Part shown: positions 13,945 through 22,315 of the stretch, piece after piece
Layout: each line of letters opens with the position of its first letter
Position numbering within the stretch: position 1 is the first letter of the stretch
Origin: Bacteroidota bacterium
GTDB lineage: Bacteria; Bacteroidota; Bacteroidia; Cytophagales; Cyclobacteriaceae
DNA length: 32,052 nt
Direction: 5' to 3'
Assembly: GCA_016191555.1 (NCBI GenBank)
Contig: JACPVX010000019.1
Span: 1-32,052 of the forward strand
Translations under genes and position numbers: made by a program
Notes under the pieces: model-generated
Databases searched by the model: none
Seen by the model: the letters and a program-made list of their open reading frames with translations, nothing else
Told to the model about the DNA's origin: nothing

Positions 13945-14307
13945 GTCTTCGATACTTATTTAATAGTAAGTTCATCTTCTGTTCACATAAGATGGATCAT
14001 TCCTTACGTCAATCATACATCTCTTCTCACAGAGCATAATTATTGAGTGCTCTCTCCAAATGATTTTGTAGAGCCAAATACAAATTATCGTTAAACAACA
14101 CGATCGGTTGCTCGAAAATGTTGAAAAACGATTAATCGAATTCGTTTAACTATTCCATCGTGGAATAAGAAGGACTCACAGTTCAAAGTGGGCATTTCAA
14201 CTAAAAATTTCCAATCAGCACTTAGTTGATGATACTTTTAAATCAATTAAAGCGGAAAGCGATCGTAACGCACTCAGTTTACGAACGCAACGCGATAAAA
14301 AGTACTC
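13945..14307. promoter_or_regulatory. 363-bp upstream region of the chemosensory cluster
   Basis: No gene is seen. It presumably contains the promoter of the ParA-to-CheR cluster. A small perfect inverted repeat ATTCCA/TGGAAT (14152-14166) and a looser one, AAACGATT against AATTCGTTT (about 14126-14148), could be operator-like sites. No box fully matching TAnnTTTG was found at a suitable distance; TACTTTTA at 14233 is the nearest. Confidence 0.35.
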
Positions 14308-15078
14308 ATGATTATTTCGATTGTCAATCATAAAGGCGGAACAGGCAAAACCACAACCACCATCAACTTGGGAAGTGCGTTGGCGGAAGCAGGTCACCGT
14401 GTGCTGTTGGTTGATTTCGATGCGCAAGGCAGTCTCACGTATTCGTTAGGGATGGATGATCAGGGGCCTACCATCGCAGATGCTTTTCATGGAGACGCCA
14501 CGGTTCACCAACTGATAACCGAGCGCGAAGGAATGCATGTCCTTCCGTCCGGAGCTGCTTTGGCCGATGTGGAACTGGCGATTGCAAAAGCAGACGAACG
14601 CTTCAATCATCTGAGCAATCTCTTGCATGCTTTGTCCGATTATGACTTTGTATTGATCGATTGCCCGCCATCGCTGTCACTATTAACATTAAATGCGCTG
14701 GCAGCTTCAGACTATATTATAGTGCCCATGCAAATGGACGTGCTGGCGTTGCGCGGGTTAGATTCCATGTTGGAAACAGTACGAAAAGTAAACGCCATCC
14801 ACCCGCGATTGGCGGTACTGGGAATCGTACCGGTAATGGTCGATACTCGCAAGAACATGTATCAGGAGATTTTACAACACATTCAATCCAATTATACGGA
14901 GCGCGTGTTTGAGCAAGTCATCCGTACCAGTGTAAAAGCAGCGGAAGCTCCATCGTTTGGCAAGAGCGTGGTAGCCTATGCACCCCAATCGACAACCGCC
15001 AATGATTACCGAGCCTTCGCAAAAGAGGTAGTGAGAGTGACAAAAGTACACCAGCAACAATTGACCACTAGCGATTAA
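14308..15078 (+). CDS. ParA/Soj-like ATPase heading the chemosensory cluster
   Basis: A 256-residue P-loop ATPase of the ParA/MinD family. It has a deviant Walker A, HKGGTGKTTTTINLG (about 8-22, with the signature lysine in KGGTGKT), Walker A' VDFDAQGS, and Walker B FVLIDCPPSLSLLTLNAL at about 114-131. It lacks the N-terminal helix-turn-helix of plasmid ParA, like Soj and the chemotaxis-linked ParA proteins. No parB gene accompanies it. The gene downstream encodes a soluble chemoreceptor, matching the PpfA-TlpT arrangement in Rhodobacter sphaeroides, where the ATPase distributes a cytoplasmic chemosensory cluster using the nucleoid. This role is inferred from context. The last codons and stop lie within an array of 7-bp repeats leading to the receptor gene. 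Confidence 0.9.
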   Translation: MIISIVNHKGGTGKTTTTINLGSALAEAGHRVLLVDFDAQGSLTYSLGMDDQGPTIADAFHGDATVHQLITEREGMHVLPSGAALADVELAIAKADERFNHLSNLLHALSDYDFVLIDCPPSLSLLTLNALAASDYIIVPMQMDVLALRGLDSMLETVRKVNAIHPRLAVLGIVPVMVDTRKNMYQEILQHIQSNYTERVFEQVIRTSVKAAEAPSFGKSVVAYAPQSTTANDYRAFAKEVVRVTKVHQQQLTTSD

Positions 15079-15116
15079 CCATTAACGATTCACTAATTCC
15101 TAATTCCTAATTCCTA
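15061..15116. repeat. Heptanucleotide array, 8 units, spanning the ParA stop and the receptor leader
   Basis: Units TTGACCA, CTAGCGA, TTAACCA, TTAACGA, TTCACTA and three ATTCCTA in 7-base phase. The final residues and stop of the ParA-like protein (L-T-T-S-D) are encoded inside it, and the receptor ATG follows four bases after it. Confidence 0.7.
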
Positions 15117-15120
15117 ATAT

Positions 15121-17421
15121 ATGGCACTCGGCAATAACCTCAAAAAAGAAAAATTACTCCCCAACGGTACCAACCAACTTCAAAAAGAAACCTTAACTGA
15201 AAACACAACAACTATGGAAACACAATTGCAGGCAGAACCCGTAAAAACCAAAAGCAACGGCAATCATCAGACAAGCGATCAATTGCTGGACATGAAAGGG
15301 CAGTTGGATGCCATCAACCAGGCATTTGCATTTATTGAATTCGATACGCAGGGAGGGATCATCAAAGCGAACGATATTTTTCTGGATGCGATGGGCTATT
15401 CGCTGAAAGAGATTGAAGGCAAACACCACAGCATGTTTGTCGATGCAGCATACGCCCGAAGCAACGAATACAAAAAGTTCTGGAACGATCTGCGCGCAGG
15501 CGAATCACAATCGGGAGAATTTGCACGCATCAGTAAAGGTGGCGATGTGGTGTGGCTTTTGGCCAGCTACACTCCGGTATCCGATGATAGAGGTAAAGTA
15601 GTAAAGGTGATTAAGCTGGCCTCAAATATTACAGCTTCCAAAGTATTAAATGCAGATTTCAGCGGGCAGGTGGAAGCCATCGGAAAATCGCAGGCTGTCA
15701 TCTCCTTCAACATGGACGGCACCATTATCAGTGCGAATCAAAATTTCCTGAACCCGATGGGCTACTCACTTCAGGAAGTGCAAGGAAAACATCATCGCAT
15801 TTTTGTCGATCCGGAATATGCACGCAGTGCGGCTTACGCAGAATTCTGGGCGAAGCTGAATCGCGGAGAATTTGTAGCCGAAGAATTTAAGCGTATCGGC
15901 AAAGGAGGCAAAGAAGTTTGGATTCAGGCATCTTACAATCCCATCTTTGATTTATCAGGTAAACCTTTTAAAGTAGTAAAGTTTGCCACCGATGTAACCG
16001 AACAGAAATTAAAGAATGCCGATTACGAAGGCCAGTTGATGGCCATTGGTAAATCCAATGCCGTGATCGAATTCAACATGGACGGCAGCATCATTACGGC
16101 CAATGATAATTTTCTTTCTGCGTTGGGTGGCTATTCGCTCAGCGAAGTGAAAGGCAAACACCATCGCATGTTTGTGGATTCTACCTACGCCCGCAGTGCG
16201 GACTACGTTGACTTCTGGAAAAAATTAAACAATGGAGAATTCCTGGTAGGCACCTACACGCGCATTGATAAGCGTGGCAAGGAAGTTTACATTCAAGCGT
16301 CTTACAATCCGATTTTGGATTTGAATGGCAGACCTTTCAAAGTAGTAAAATATGCCTTGGATATGACCGAAGTGATTCGTGCCATCAAAGGAATGGCCGC
16401 AGGCGATTTAAGCATTCGCTGCGATGAGTCTGTAGATAATGGTGGCCTCACAGCTGAAATCAACAAAGCCCTTGAGAATTTAAATTCTGTATTAGGTCAG
16501 ATCAATCAGGGATCAGATGTAGTGGCCAAGTCTTCTAACTTATTGCAAAAGAAAGTGGAAGATATGAAGCGCAACACAACTGAAGTAGCTACGGCTATTG
16601 CACAGATGGCGAAAGGCGCACAAGATCAGGCACAAAAAACAGATGAGTCTTCTAAACTAGCAAATCATGTCATGTCGTCTGCAAATGACATGGAGAAGAA
16701 AGCGAATGTGATCAACAAAGCGGCCGAGCGTGGTTTGGAAAGCTCTAATCAGGGTATGAAGACAGTGAAAGTGTTGGTAGAGAATATGACAGAGATAAAA
16801 GAATCTGCCAGCCAGACTTCCCAATCCATTGAAGTGTTGACCAAACGCACCGAAGAAATAGGACGCACGCTGAAGGTGATTACAGACATTGCCAGCCAAA
16901 CTAACTTGTTGGCTTTGAATGCAGCGATCGAGGCGGCACGTGCAGGCGATGCCGGAAGAGGTTTTGCGGTAGTAGCCGAAGAGATTCGCAAGCTGGCCGA
17001 AGATTCAAGAAAGTCGGCTGTCGAAATTGAAAAGATTATTGGCGATGTTCAAAAAGATACCAACGCAGCGGGTAAAGCCATTGTAACGATGGAGGCCAGC
17101 GTAAAAGAAGGTAACAAGTCGAGCATTGAAGCCGAGAAAATATTTCAGGAGATTTCGAAATCAACCGAAGAAACATTTGGTGCATCGAAGGAAATTCAGT
17201 TGGCAACCGTTTCGCAGAAAGAATCGATCGGCAGCGTAGTGAAGAATATTGAGCAGATTGTAGTGGTTTCCGAAGAAACCGCGGCCGGCACACAGCAAGT
17301 AGCAAGCTCCAGCCAGCAAATGAATGGAGGTATGCTCGAAATTGCCAAAGCAGGTGATGAGTTATCTGCAGTGGCTGCCGAGTTGCAAGCAGGTGTTACT
17401 CAATTCAAATTGAAAAAGTAA
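15121..17421 (+). CDS. Soluble chemoreceptor (methyl-accepting protein) with three PAS domains
   Basis: 766 residues with no membrane segment. Three near-identical PAS domains lie at about 60-175, 182-297 and 303-418. Each carries the run GYSL-x-E, G-K-H-H-x-x-F-V-D, Y-A-R-S and, in the second and third, Q-A-S-Y-N-P-I, a pattern like BdlA/Aer2-type receptors. A HAMP-like linker follows (about 418-468, G-M-A-A-G-D-L-S-I). The signalling coiled coil then runs to the end, with the conserved hairpin tip [19 protein letters not shown] (592-610) that contacts CheA and CheW. Glu/Gln-rich methylation helices are visible around it. There is no C-terminal CheR tether pentapeptide. The first 55 residues are polar and begin [14 protein letters not shown]; a basic unstructured N-terminus is what a ParA partner such as TlpT uses, so it may engage the adjacent ATPase. 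The next start (15214) would remove it. Confidence 0.95.
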   Translation: MALGNNLKKEKLLPNGTNQLQKETLTENTTTMETQLQAEPVKTKSNGNHQTSDQLLDMKGQLDAINQAFAFIEFDTQGGIIKANDIFLDAMGYSLKEIEGKHHSMFVDAAYARSNEYKKFWNDLRAGESQSGEFARISKGGDVVWLLASYTPVSDDRGKVVKVIKLASNITASKVLNADFSGQVEAIGKSQAVISFNMDGTIISANQNFLNPMGYSLQEVQGKHHRIFVDPEYARSAAYAEFWAKLNRGEFVAEEFKRIGKGGKEVWIQASYNPIFDLSGKPFKVVKFATDVTEQKLKNADYEGQLMAIGKSNAVIEFNMDGSIITANDNFLSALGGYSLSEVKGKHHRMFVDSTYARSADYVDFWKKLNNGEFLVGTYTRIDKRGKEVYIQASYNPILDLNGRPFKVVKYALDMTEVIRAIKGMAAGDLSIRCDESVDNGGLTAEINKALENLNSVLGQINQGSDVVAKSSNLLQKKVEDMKRNTTEVATAIAQMAKGAQDQAQKTDESSKLANHVMSSANDMEKKANVINKAAERGLESSNQGMKTVKVLVENMTEIKESASQTSQSIEVLTKRTEEIGRTLKVITDIASQTNLLALNAAIEAARAGDAGRGFAVVAEEIRKLAEDSRKSAVEIEKIIGDVQKDTNAAGKAIVTMEASVKEGNKSSIEAEKIFQEISKSTEETFGASKEIQLATVSQKESIGSVVKNIEQIVVVSEETAAGTQQVASSSQQMNGGMLEIAKAGDELSAVAAELQAGVTQFKLKK

Positions 17422-17568
17422 ACCGGCTTCTTACCCAACCAACAGATCTTTTTCAATAGAGTAGGTTGGTGTGGAAGCAAGTAGTAGTTAGAAGTTAGTT
17501 GTGGATCGCACCAACAGCAAGGGCCATCAGCAAGTAACAAGCAAACAACAACGATTAACGAAATTAAC

Positions 17569-18096
17569 ATGAGCGAAATAAAACAGCATAAAAAGGACGC
17601 CACGGCACAAGCGCATAACATGCAAATAGTGGTTTTCAAGTTAGGCCAGGAAGAATATGGACTGCACATTGATCAGATCAAAGAAGTGGTCATTACGCCT
17701 ACCATCACCCGCATGCCACAGACACCGGCTTTTGTAAAAGGCGTGGCCAACATCAGAGGCAATGTCATTGCCATTCTTGATCTGGAAGAAAAGTTTGGCC
17801 TCGTGCGAAACCACGAAGCCAGCAGCAACGGAAATCATTTTACATTGGTGATTGAAAGCGAAGATTACAAGATGGGTATACTGGTGCGCGAGGTGCCGAA
17901 TACACTTTCGATCTCTTCTGCAAATGTAGAAGACTCCGTCTTTACCGGAGATAGTCAATCCGAGCAATCCTACATCACGGGTATTGTGAAGTTAGAAAAG
18001 CGTCTGATCATTATGATTGATATTTTCAAAGTGATCAATGAAAAAGAAGCACAACAGCTTTTCAAAAAACAAGAAGTGCAAGACTCGGTGGCATGA
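17569..18096 (+). CDS. cheW: CheW chemotaxis coupling protein
   Basis: A 175-residue single CheW domain (SH3-like double barrel) linking the receptor to CheA. Typical positions are FKLGQEEYGLHIDQIKEVV at about 24-42, the proline loop TRMPQTPAFVKGVANIRGNV at about 47-66 including the conserved N-I-R-G, ILDLEEKFGL, and the last strand LIIMIDIFKVI. It has a 15-residue polar N-terminal extension and a charged tail. It starts 147 bp after the receptor, in a leader with A-rich sequence and a CCAACC/GGTTGG inverted repeat (17435-17469). It ends overlapping cheD by four bases (ATGA), so the two are translationally coupled. Confidence 0.96.
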   Translation: MSEIKQHKKDATAQAHNMQIVVFKLGQEEYGLHIDQIKEVVITPTITRMPQTPAFVKGVANIRGNVIAILDLEEKFGLVRNHEASSNGNHFTLVIESEDYKMGILVREVPNTLSISSANVEDSVFTGDSQSEQSYITGIVKLEKRLIIMIDIFKVINEKEAQQLFKKQEVQDSVA

Positions 18097-18560
18097 AGCA
18101 ACAAGTCAAAATAAAAATGCTCAATATCAATGAGATGGACGTGTCCGATCAACCCGTGGTATTTACCTGCTATGGATTGGGCTCTTGTATTGGGCTTTTT
18201 ATGAGCGATCGTACCAAAGGCTTATCCGGTGGAGTGCACATTCCATTGCCGCACAATTCCGCGCAAAGCGATTGGAAAGATGCTACCTACCTGATCGATG
18301 AATTGCTTCACGCCTTTCAAGCATGGGGCAGTGATCTGAATACACTGCGCGCCAAAGTAACGGGCGGTGCACAGGTGTATGGAAGCCATTGCAGCATTGG
18401 CGCGGAGAATGCAGAAGTGGTGTTAAAGCAATTGATAGATCGAAAAGTTTACATAGCCGCTACAGATGTGGGCGGCACCATCTCACGCACGGCACGCTAT
18501 TACAGTCAATCCGGTGAGTTGGAAATCTCCACATCCGAACAAACAAAGTATAGTATTTAA
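18093..18560 (+). CDS. cheD: CheD receptor glutamine deamidase
   Basis: A 155-residue protein. The catalytic Cys is in G-L-G-S-C-I-G-L (Cys32) and the catalytic His in G-G-V-H-I-P-L-P (His49), spaced as in Thermotoga CheD. At the place of the third active-site residue, Thr, six before the Cys, there is Cys26, with Thr25 next to it. CheD deamidates receptor glutamines and also stimulates CheC; its partner CheC is encoded four genes downstream. The later K-V-T-G-G-A-Q-V-Y segment and I-A-A-T-D-V-G-G are family-typical. Translation is coupled to cheW by the ATGA overlap. Confidence 0.94.
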   Translation: MKQQVKIKMLNINEMDVSDQPVVFTCYGLGSCIGLFMSDRTKGLSGGVHIPLPHNSAQSDWKDATYLIDELLHAFQAWGSDLNTLRAKVTGGAQVYGSHCSIGAENAEVVLKQLIDRKVYIAATDVGGTISRTARYYSQSGELEISTSEQTKYSI

Positions 18561-18570
18561 AGAAAACAAT

Positions 18571-18927
18571 ATGACAAAGAATGTTTTAATCGTAGATGAT
18601 TCATTGTACATGCGCACGGTCATTAAAGATGCCCTGGAATCAAATGGTTTCAAAGTGGTAGGGCAGGCTGCCAATGGAGAGGAAGCGATTGACCTCGCCT
18701 TTGAATTGCAGCCCGACATCATCACCCTCGATAATATCTTACCCGATATGATCGGGACCGATATTTTGAAAGTCTACACACAAGAAGGACTTTTATCGAA
18801 GGTGATCATGATCAGTGCGGTAGGGCAGGAGTCGGTCATTCAGGAAGGGCTCACATTAGGAGCGAAGGCCTACATCGTAAAACCCTTTACGTCCGATCAG
18901 CTTTTATCAGAGGTGAATAAACTCTAA
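18571..18927 (+). CDS. cheY: CheY-type single-domain response regulator
   Basis: A 119-residue REC domain with no output domain. The acidic pair D9-D10 (L-I-V-D-D-S), phospho-acceptor Asp54 (I-I-T-L-D-N-I-L-P-D-M), Ser82 (M-I-S-A-V-G-Q) and Lys104 (V-K-P-F) are all present. The T-L-D-N-I-L-P-D form is slightly unusual (T-L-D-I-V-M-P-D is common). The frame is open further upstream (to 18466) but that part overlaps cheD; ATG 18571 preceded by AAAGAAAACAAT is the natural start. It is the likely phospho-output of CheA. With no flagellar genes in the window its target may be a gliding or twitching motor or another protein. Confidence 0.95.
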   Translation: MTKNVLIVDDSLYMRTVIKDALESNGFKVVGQAANGEEAIDLAFELQPDIITLDNILPDMIGTDILKVYTQEGLLSKVIMISAVGQESVIQEGLTLGAKAYIVKPFTSDQLLSEVNKL

Positions 18928-18939
18928 TCACTTCTCATC

Positions 18940-19965
18940 ATGGTAAAACCAAAAATTAAGACTCTGTTAATTGAGGATTCGGGGTTTATGAGAATTCTAT
19001 TGTCTGATCTTTTACGCAAAGACGAAAACATTGAGTTGGTGGCAACCGCTATCAATGGATTGGAAGGCGTAGAAAAGGTAAAGACATTTAAACCCGATGT
19101 CGTCATCACCGATATGGTGATGCCTCAGTATGATGGACTCTATGTGGTACAAAACCTGATGAAAGAGATGCCGCTGCCCATCATCTTATTAAGTTCATTG
19201 GATCGGGCCGATCCAAAAATATTTGACGCCTTGCGAGAGGGCGCTTTTGATTTTGTAGACAAGCCGCAAGAAAAAGAAGTAGCTCAGGGATACCTCCCGT
19301 TAACACGAATGGTTCGCGAAGCTTCACTTACGGACTATTTAAAACTACGCCAAAAACTAAAAGGCAGAAATACGTCCGAGCATACGTTTGAAGCACGCCT
19401 CAATTACGACATTCTGGTAATCGGTGCTTCTACCGGTGGACCCAGCGCAGTGGAGCTCATGGTGACTAACTTGCCGGCCAACTTAAACATTCCGGTAGTC
19501 ATCGCGCAGCACATGCCCGAACGCTTCATCGAATCATTTTCATCACGATTAGCAGCGTTGGGACTGAACGTCAGCGTAGCCCAGGATGGAGAACATTTAT
19601 TAGGCAACCATATTTACCTCGCACCGGGAACCGCGAACATGCGCATTGACTATTCCGGCTCGAGTCCGGTGGCAAGATATGTGTACGATTCCTACAAAGA
19701 ATTTAATCATCCTTCCATTGACTGCCTGTTTGAATCGGTGGCAAACATTTATGGCAGCAGAGCCATAGGCGTTATTCTTACCGGCATGGGCAAAGACGGT
19801 GCGATGGGGCTTGGAAAAATCTGTCAGGCCGGTGGCCTCACCATCGCGCAAGATAAACTCTCCTCCGTAGTGTATGGCATGCCCATGGTAGCGTTTGAAA
19901 CAGGCGCGGCTAAACATCAAATACCATTAACAGAAATTCCAAACTTTATAATCAGCGCATTATGA
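18940..19965 (+). CDS. cheB: CheB protein-glutamate methylesterase/deamidase
   Basis: 341 residues. There is an N-terminal REC domain (acidic pair E12-D13, phospho-acceptor Asp58 in V-I-T-D-M-V-M-P, Lys109 of D-K-P) joined by a linker of about 45 residues to the methylesterase domain. The catalytic triad is visible: Ser164 in I-G-A-S-T-G-G-P, His191 in A-Q-H-M-P, and Asp286 in G-M-G-K-D-G-A. It removes methyl groups from receptor glutamates when phosphorylated by CheA. It lies 12 bp after cheY and overlaps cheA by the ATGA quartet (19962-19965), showing one operon. Full length and apparently active. Confidence 0.97.
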   Translation: MVKPKIKTLLIEDSGFMRILLSDLLRKDENIELVATAINGLEGVEKVKTFKPDVVITDMVMPQYDGLYVVQNLMKEMPLPIILLSSLDRADPKIFDALREGAFDFVDKPQEKEVAQGYLPLTRMVREASLTDYLKLRQKLKGRNTSEHTFEARLNYDILVIGASTGGPSAVELMVTNLPANLNIPVVIAQHMPERFIESFSSRLAALGLNVSVAQDGEHLLGNHIYLAPGTANMRIDYSGSSPVARYVYDSYKEFNHPSIDCLFESVANIYGSRAIGVILTGMGKDGAMGLGKICQAGGLTIAQDKLSSVVYGMPMVAFETGAAKHQIPLTEIPNFIISAL

Positions 19966-21704
19966 GTAACGAGAAAGACAACGAATACCGCGAAATATTT
20001 TTAGCGGAAGCACTGGAAAATTATACCGAGATGAATCGGTTGCTGACGGTGTTGGAAAAAAATGTGAATGATAGCAAAGCCGTGCAGGCTTTGTTCAGAA
20101 TTACGCATACGCTCAAAGGCAATGCCACCGGCATGGGCTTCGATAAAATTGCGGAGATGGCACACGTGCTCGAAGATTTCTTTGGCGAAGTAAGAGAAGG
20201 CAGATTGGAATTAGGAAGTGAAATATTCACATCGGTATTTAAAGCAGCCGATGTGTTGGGAGAATTAATTGAAGCCATCAAAACACCGAAAGACGTAAAG
20301 TATCGGGGCATCAAAACCAAGCTCGAAGTTTTTATCAGAAATGCCAAGCAGGCTCCTGCCGCGGGACAAGCGACACAACAACCAACCGCGCAAGAGGCAG
20401 GTATACAAACCGGTACATCCAATTCCGCAGCCGTTGAATTGCCGGAAGAGGAAGACCATGATGAATCAGAAGTAGAAACCACCAATGTTTCTTTTTCGGA
20501 CCTGGTGCAGGTGCCGGTAAAAAAACTGGATAACCTCTTAAACCTGGTAGGCGAACTCATCATTGAGCGCGACCGCATCATTGCCAATGGCGCCAGTACC
20601 CACTCATCCAATGAGTATTCCAGATTAAATCGCATTTCATCCGACTTACAATACTCGGTAATGGATGTGCGATTGGTGCAAGTAGGTTTTTTGTTCAACA
20701 AATTCCATCGCATTGTGCGCGATGCTTCTTCGAAAGAAGGAAAGAAAGTATCACTAAAGTTGGAAGGAACGGAAACGGAAATAGATCGCAACATCTTGCA
20801 GGTCATCAGCGATTCGCTCATTCACCTCATTCGTAACTCCGTGGGCCACGGTATTGAAAAACCGGAGGTGCGCAAACAAAAAGGAAAAGTAGAAGAAGGA
20901 ACGGTAACACTCTCGGCCAGCAGCGAGTCCGATACCGTCATCATAAAAATAAAAGACGATGGCGCAGGCATTAACCCTGAGCGCATCAAACAAAAAGCAA
21001 TTGAGAAGGGATTGATCACCGCACAAGATGCGAGCCAGATGAGCGACCGCGACTTGACGATGCTCATTTTTGAGCCGGGCTTTTCTACGATGGATTCAGT
21101 AACTGCCATTTCCGGTAGAGGCGTGGGAATGGATGTGGTGAAAAAAGCACTTGATTCCATTGGTGGCACCGTGCAGGTCGACACCATGCTGGGCGAAGGT
21201 TCGATCTTTACACTCAGCCTTCCATCATCGATGGCGGTAAAGTCTACCTTACTTTTTGATTTAGACAATCAGACCTACGCCATTCCACTGTCCTATACCG
21301 AGTCAGTGATTTCGATTTACAAAAGCGAAATACATAAGGCAGCGAATGGATTGATTGCCGTTCACCTGGGCAATACCATCCACATTGTATTTCTGTCTGA
21401 TTTGTTTGCACAAAGCATCGGCAAGTCCAAAGACAAATATGCATCCTTTGACCAACTGCATCCGGAACAAAAACTGGAAATCGTAGTGGTGTCATTCAAC
21501 GGAAAGCGAATTGGCTTTATCGTAGATAAGTTATTGCAGCAAAAAGAAATTGTCGAGAAACCATTACGCAAACCGTTTGACTCCATTTCCTATTTGAGCG
21601 GAGTAACCATTTTGGGCAATGGCAATGTGTGCCTGGCATTAAGCATCCCCGGCATCCTCAATGCACTCGTAGGAAATCAGGTATCCAGAACCATAAATGC
21701 ATAA
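19962..21704 (+). CDS. cheA: CheA chemotaxis histidine kinase
   Basis: A 580-residue protein, shorter than the usual 650-750. P1 HPt domain at about 1-105 with His49 in R-I-T-H-T-L-K-G-N. No P2 domain: only a low-complexity linker rich in A, Q, T and acidic residues (about 128-176). P3 dimerisation at about 177-245 (L-D-N-L-L-N-L-V-G-E-L). P4 catalytic domain at about 246-410 with N-box H-L-I-R-N-S-V-G-H-G-I-E (287-298), G1 box DDGAGINPERI and G2 box GRGVGMDVVKKA. P5 CheW-like domain at about 415-575. Position 295 in the N-box is Gly where CheA normally has Asp (N-S-x-D-H-G). Loss of P2 may be tolerated if CheY and CheB dock elsewhere. Confidence 0.96.
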   Translation: MSNEKDNEYREIFLAEALENYTEMNRLLTVLEKNVNDSKAVQALFRITHTLKGNATGMGFDKIAEMAHVLEDFFGEVREGRLELGSEIFTSVFKAADVLGELIEAIKTPKDVKYRGIKTKLEVFIRNAKQAPAAGQATQQPTAQEAGIQTGTSNSAAVELPEEEDHDESEVETTNVSFSDLVQVPVKKLDNLLNLVGELIIERDRIIANGASTHSSNEYSRLNRISSDLQYSVMDVRLVQVGFLFNKFHRIVRDASSKEGKKVSLKLEGTETEIDRNILQVISDSLIHLIRNSVGHGIEKPEVRKQKGKVEEGTVTLSASSESDTVIIKIKDDGAGINPERIKQKAIEKGLITAQDASQMSDRDLTMLIFEPGFSTMDSVTAISGRGVGMDVVKKALDSIGGTVQVDTMLGEGSIFTLSLPSSMAVKSTLLFDLDNQTYAIPLSYTESVISIYKSEIHKAANGLIAVHLGNTIHIVFLSDLFAQSIGKSKDKYASFDQLHPEQKLEIVVVSFNGKRIGFIVDKLLQQKEIVEKPLRKPFDSISYLSGVTILGNGNVCLALSIPGILNALVGNQVSRTINA

Positions 21705-21709
21705 CACGT

Positions 21710-22309
21710 ATGCTCGAAGCATTGAATCAAAATACGTCAGAGAAATTAGATAAGTCGTTTGATGCCGGATACGCCAACGCAGCTTCAGCACTGGCACGCA
21801 TGACCGCGCAGCAAATTGGATTTAATCAGATCCATGCGGGCTTTCATCACGTGGGCGAAGCACAGGTGGATGGCCCCATCTTAGTAAACCAAGGTAGTCT
21901 GCTGTTGACAACAGAGATATTTGGCGACATCACCGGAAAAAGTTATTTGTTTCTTTCCGACAAAGAAGTGGAGTTGCTCACGGCCGGCATTCCGGTGGGC
22001 AAAGATGCCAGCATTAATTTGAAAGAAGAATTTCTGAAAGAAGTAGATAACATCCTTTCCGCTTCGGTCATCACCAAACTGTCCAATGAATTAAAAGCAA
22101 AAATGTATGGCGATATACCGCTGTTGCAAGGAAAGACATTGGCCAAGATAGAAGATACCATCGAAGACGATTTCAGCGAACAAACGGAAACCATTTATAT
22201 CAACGCGATTTCCTTTTCCATCGAGGGTCATTCGGAAATGAAGCCTGCTTTTGTTTGGGTGTTGGATAGCAGCGTGTTTGAGTCCATCAAGACAACATCG
22301 ATTATATAG
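21710..22309 (+). CDS. cheC: CheC-like CheY-P phosphatase with one active site
   Basis: A 199-residue protein starting 5 bases after the cheA stop (ATG 21710; the frame is open to 21629 but that is inside cheA). The second half contains E-x2-N followed by 22 residues and Pro (K-E-V-D-N ... Y-G-D-I-P), matching the CheC/CheX phosphatase motif, although the residue four before the Glu is Glu rather than Asp/Ser. The first half is homologous in layout (Y-A-N-A-A-S-A-L) but has Gly for the Glu and no matching Pro, so only one site looks active, whereas classical CheC has two. It dephosphorylates CheY-P; in other bacteria CheD binds CheC and stimulates it, and cheD is in the same cluster. Confidence 0.85.
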   Translation: MLEALNQNTSEKLDKSFDAGYANAASALARMTAQQIGFNQIHAGFHHVGEAQVDGPILVNQGSLLLTTEIFGDITGKSYLFLSDKEVELLTAGIPVGKDASINLKEEFLKEVDNILSASVITKLSNELKAKMYGDIPLLQGKTLAKIEDTIEDDFSEQTETIYINAISFSIEGHSEMKPAFVWVLDSSVFESIKTTSII

Positions 22310-22315
22310 TAGCAC

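Noticed and set aside
20021..20821. 266-codon minus-strand frame inside cheA
   Set aside because: Fully antisense to the HPt-to-kinase region of CheA; serine-rich shadow composition.
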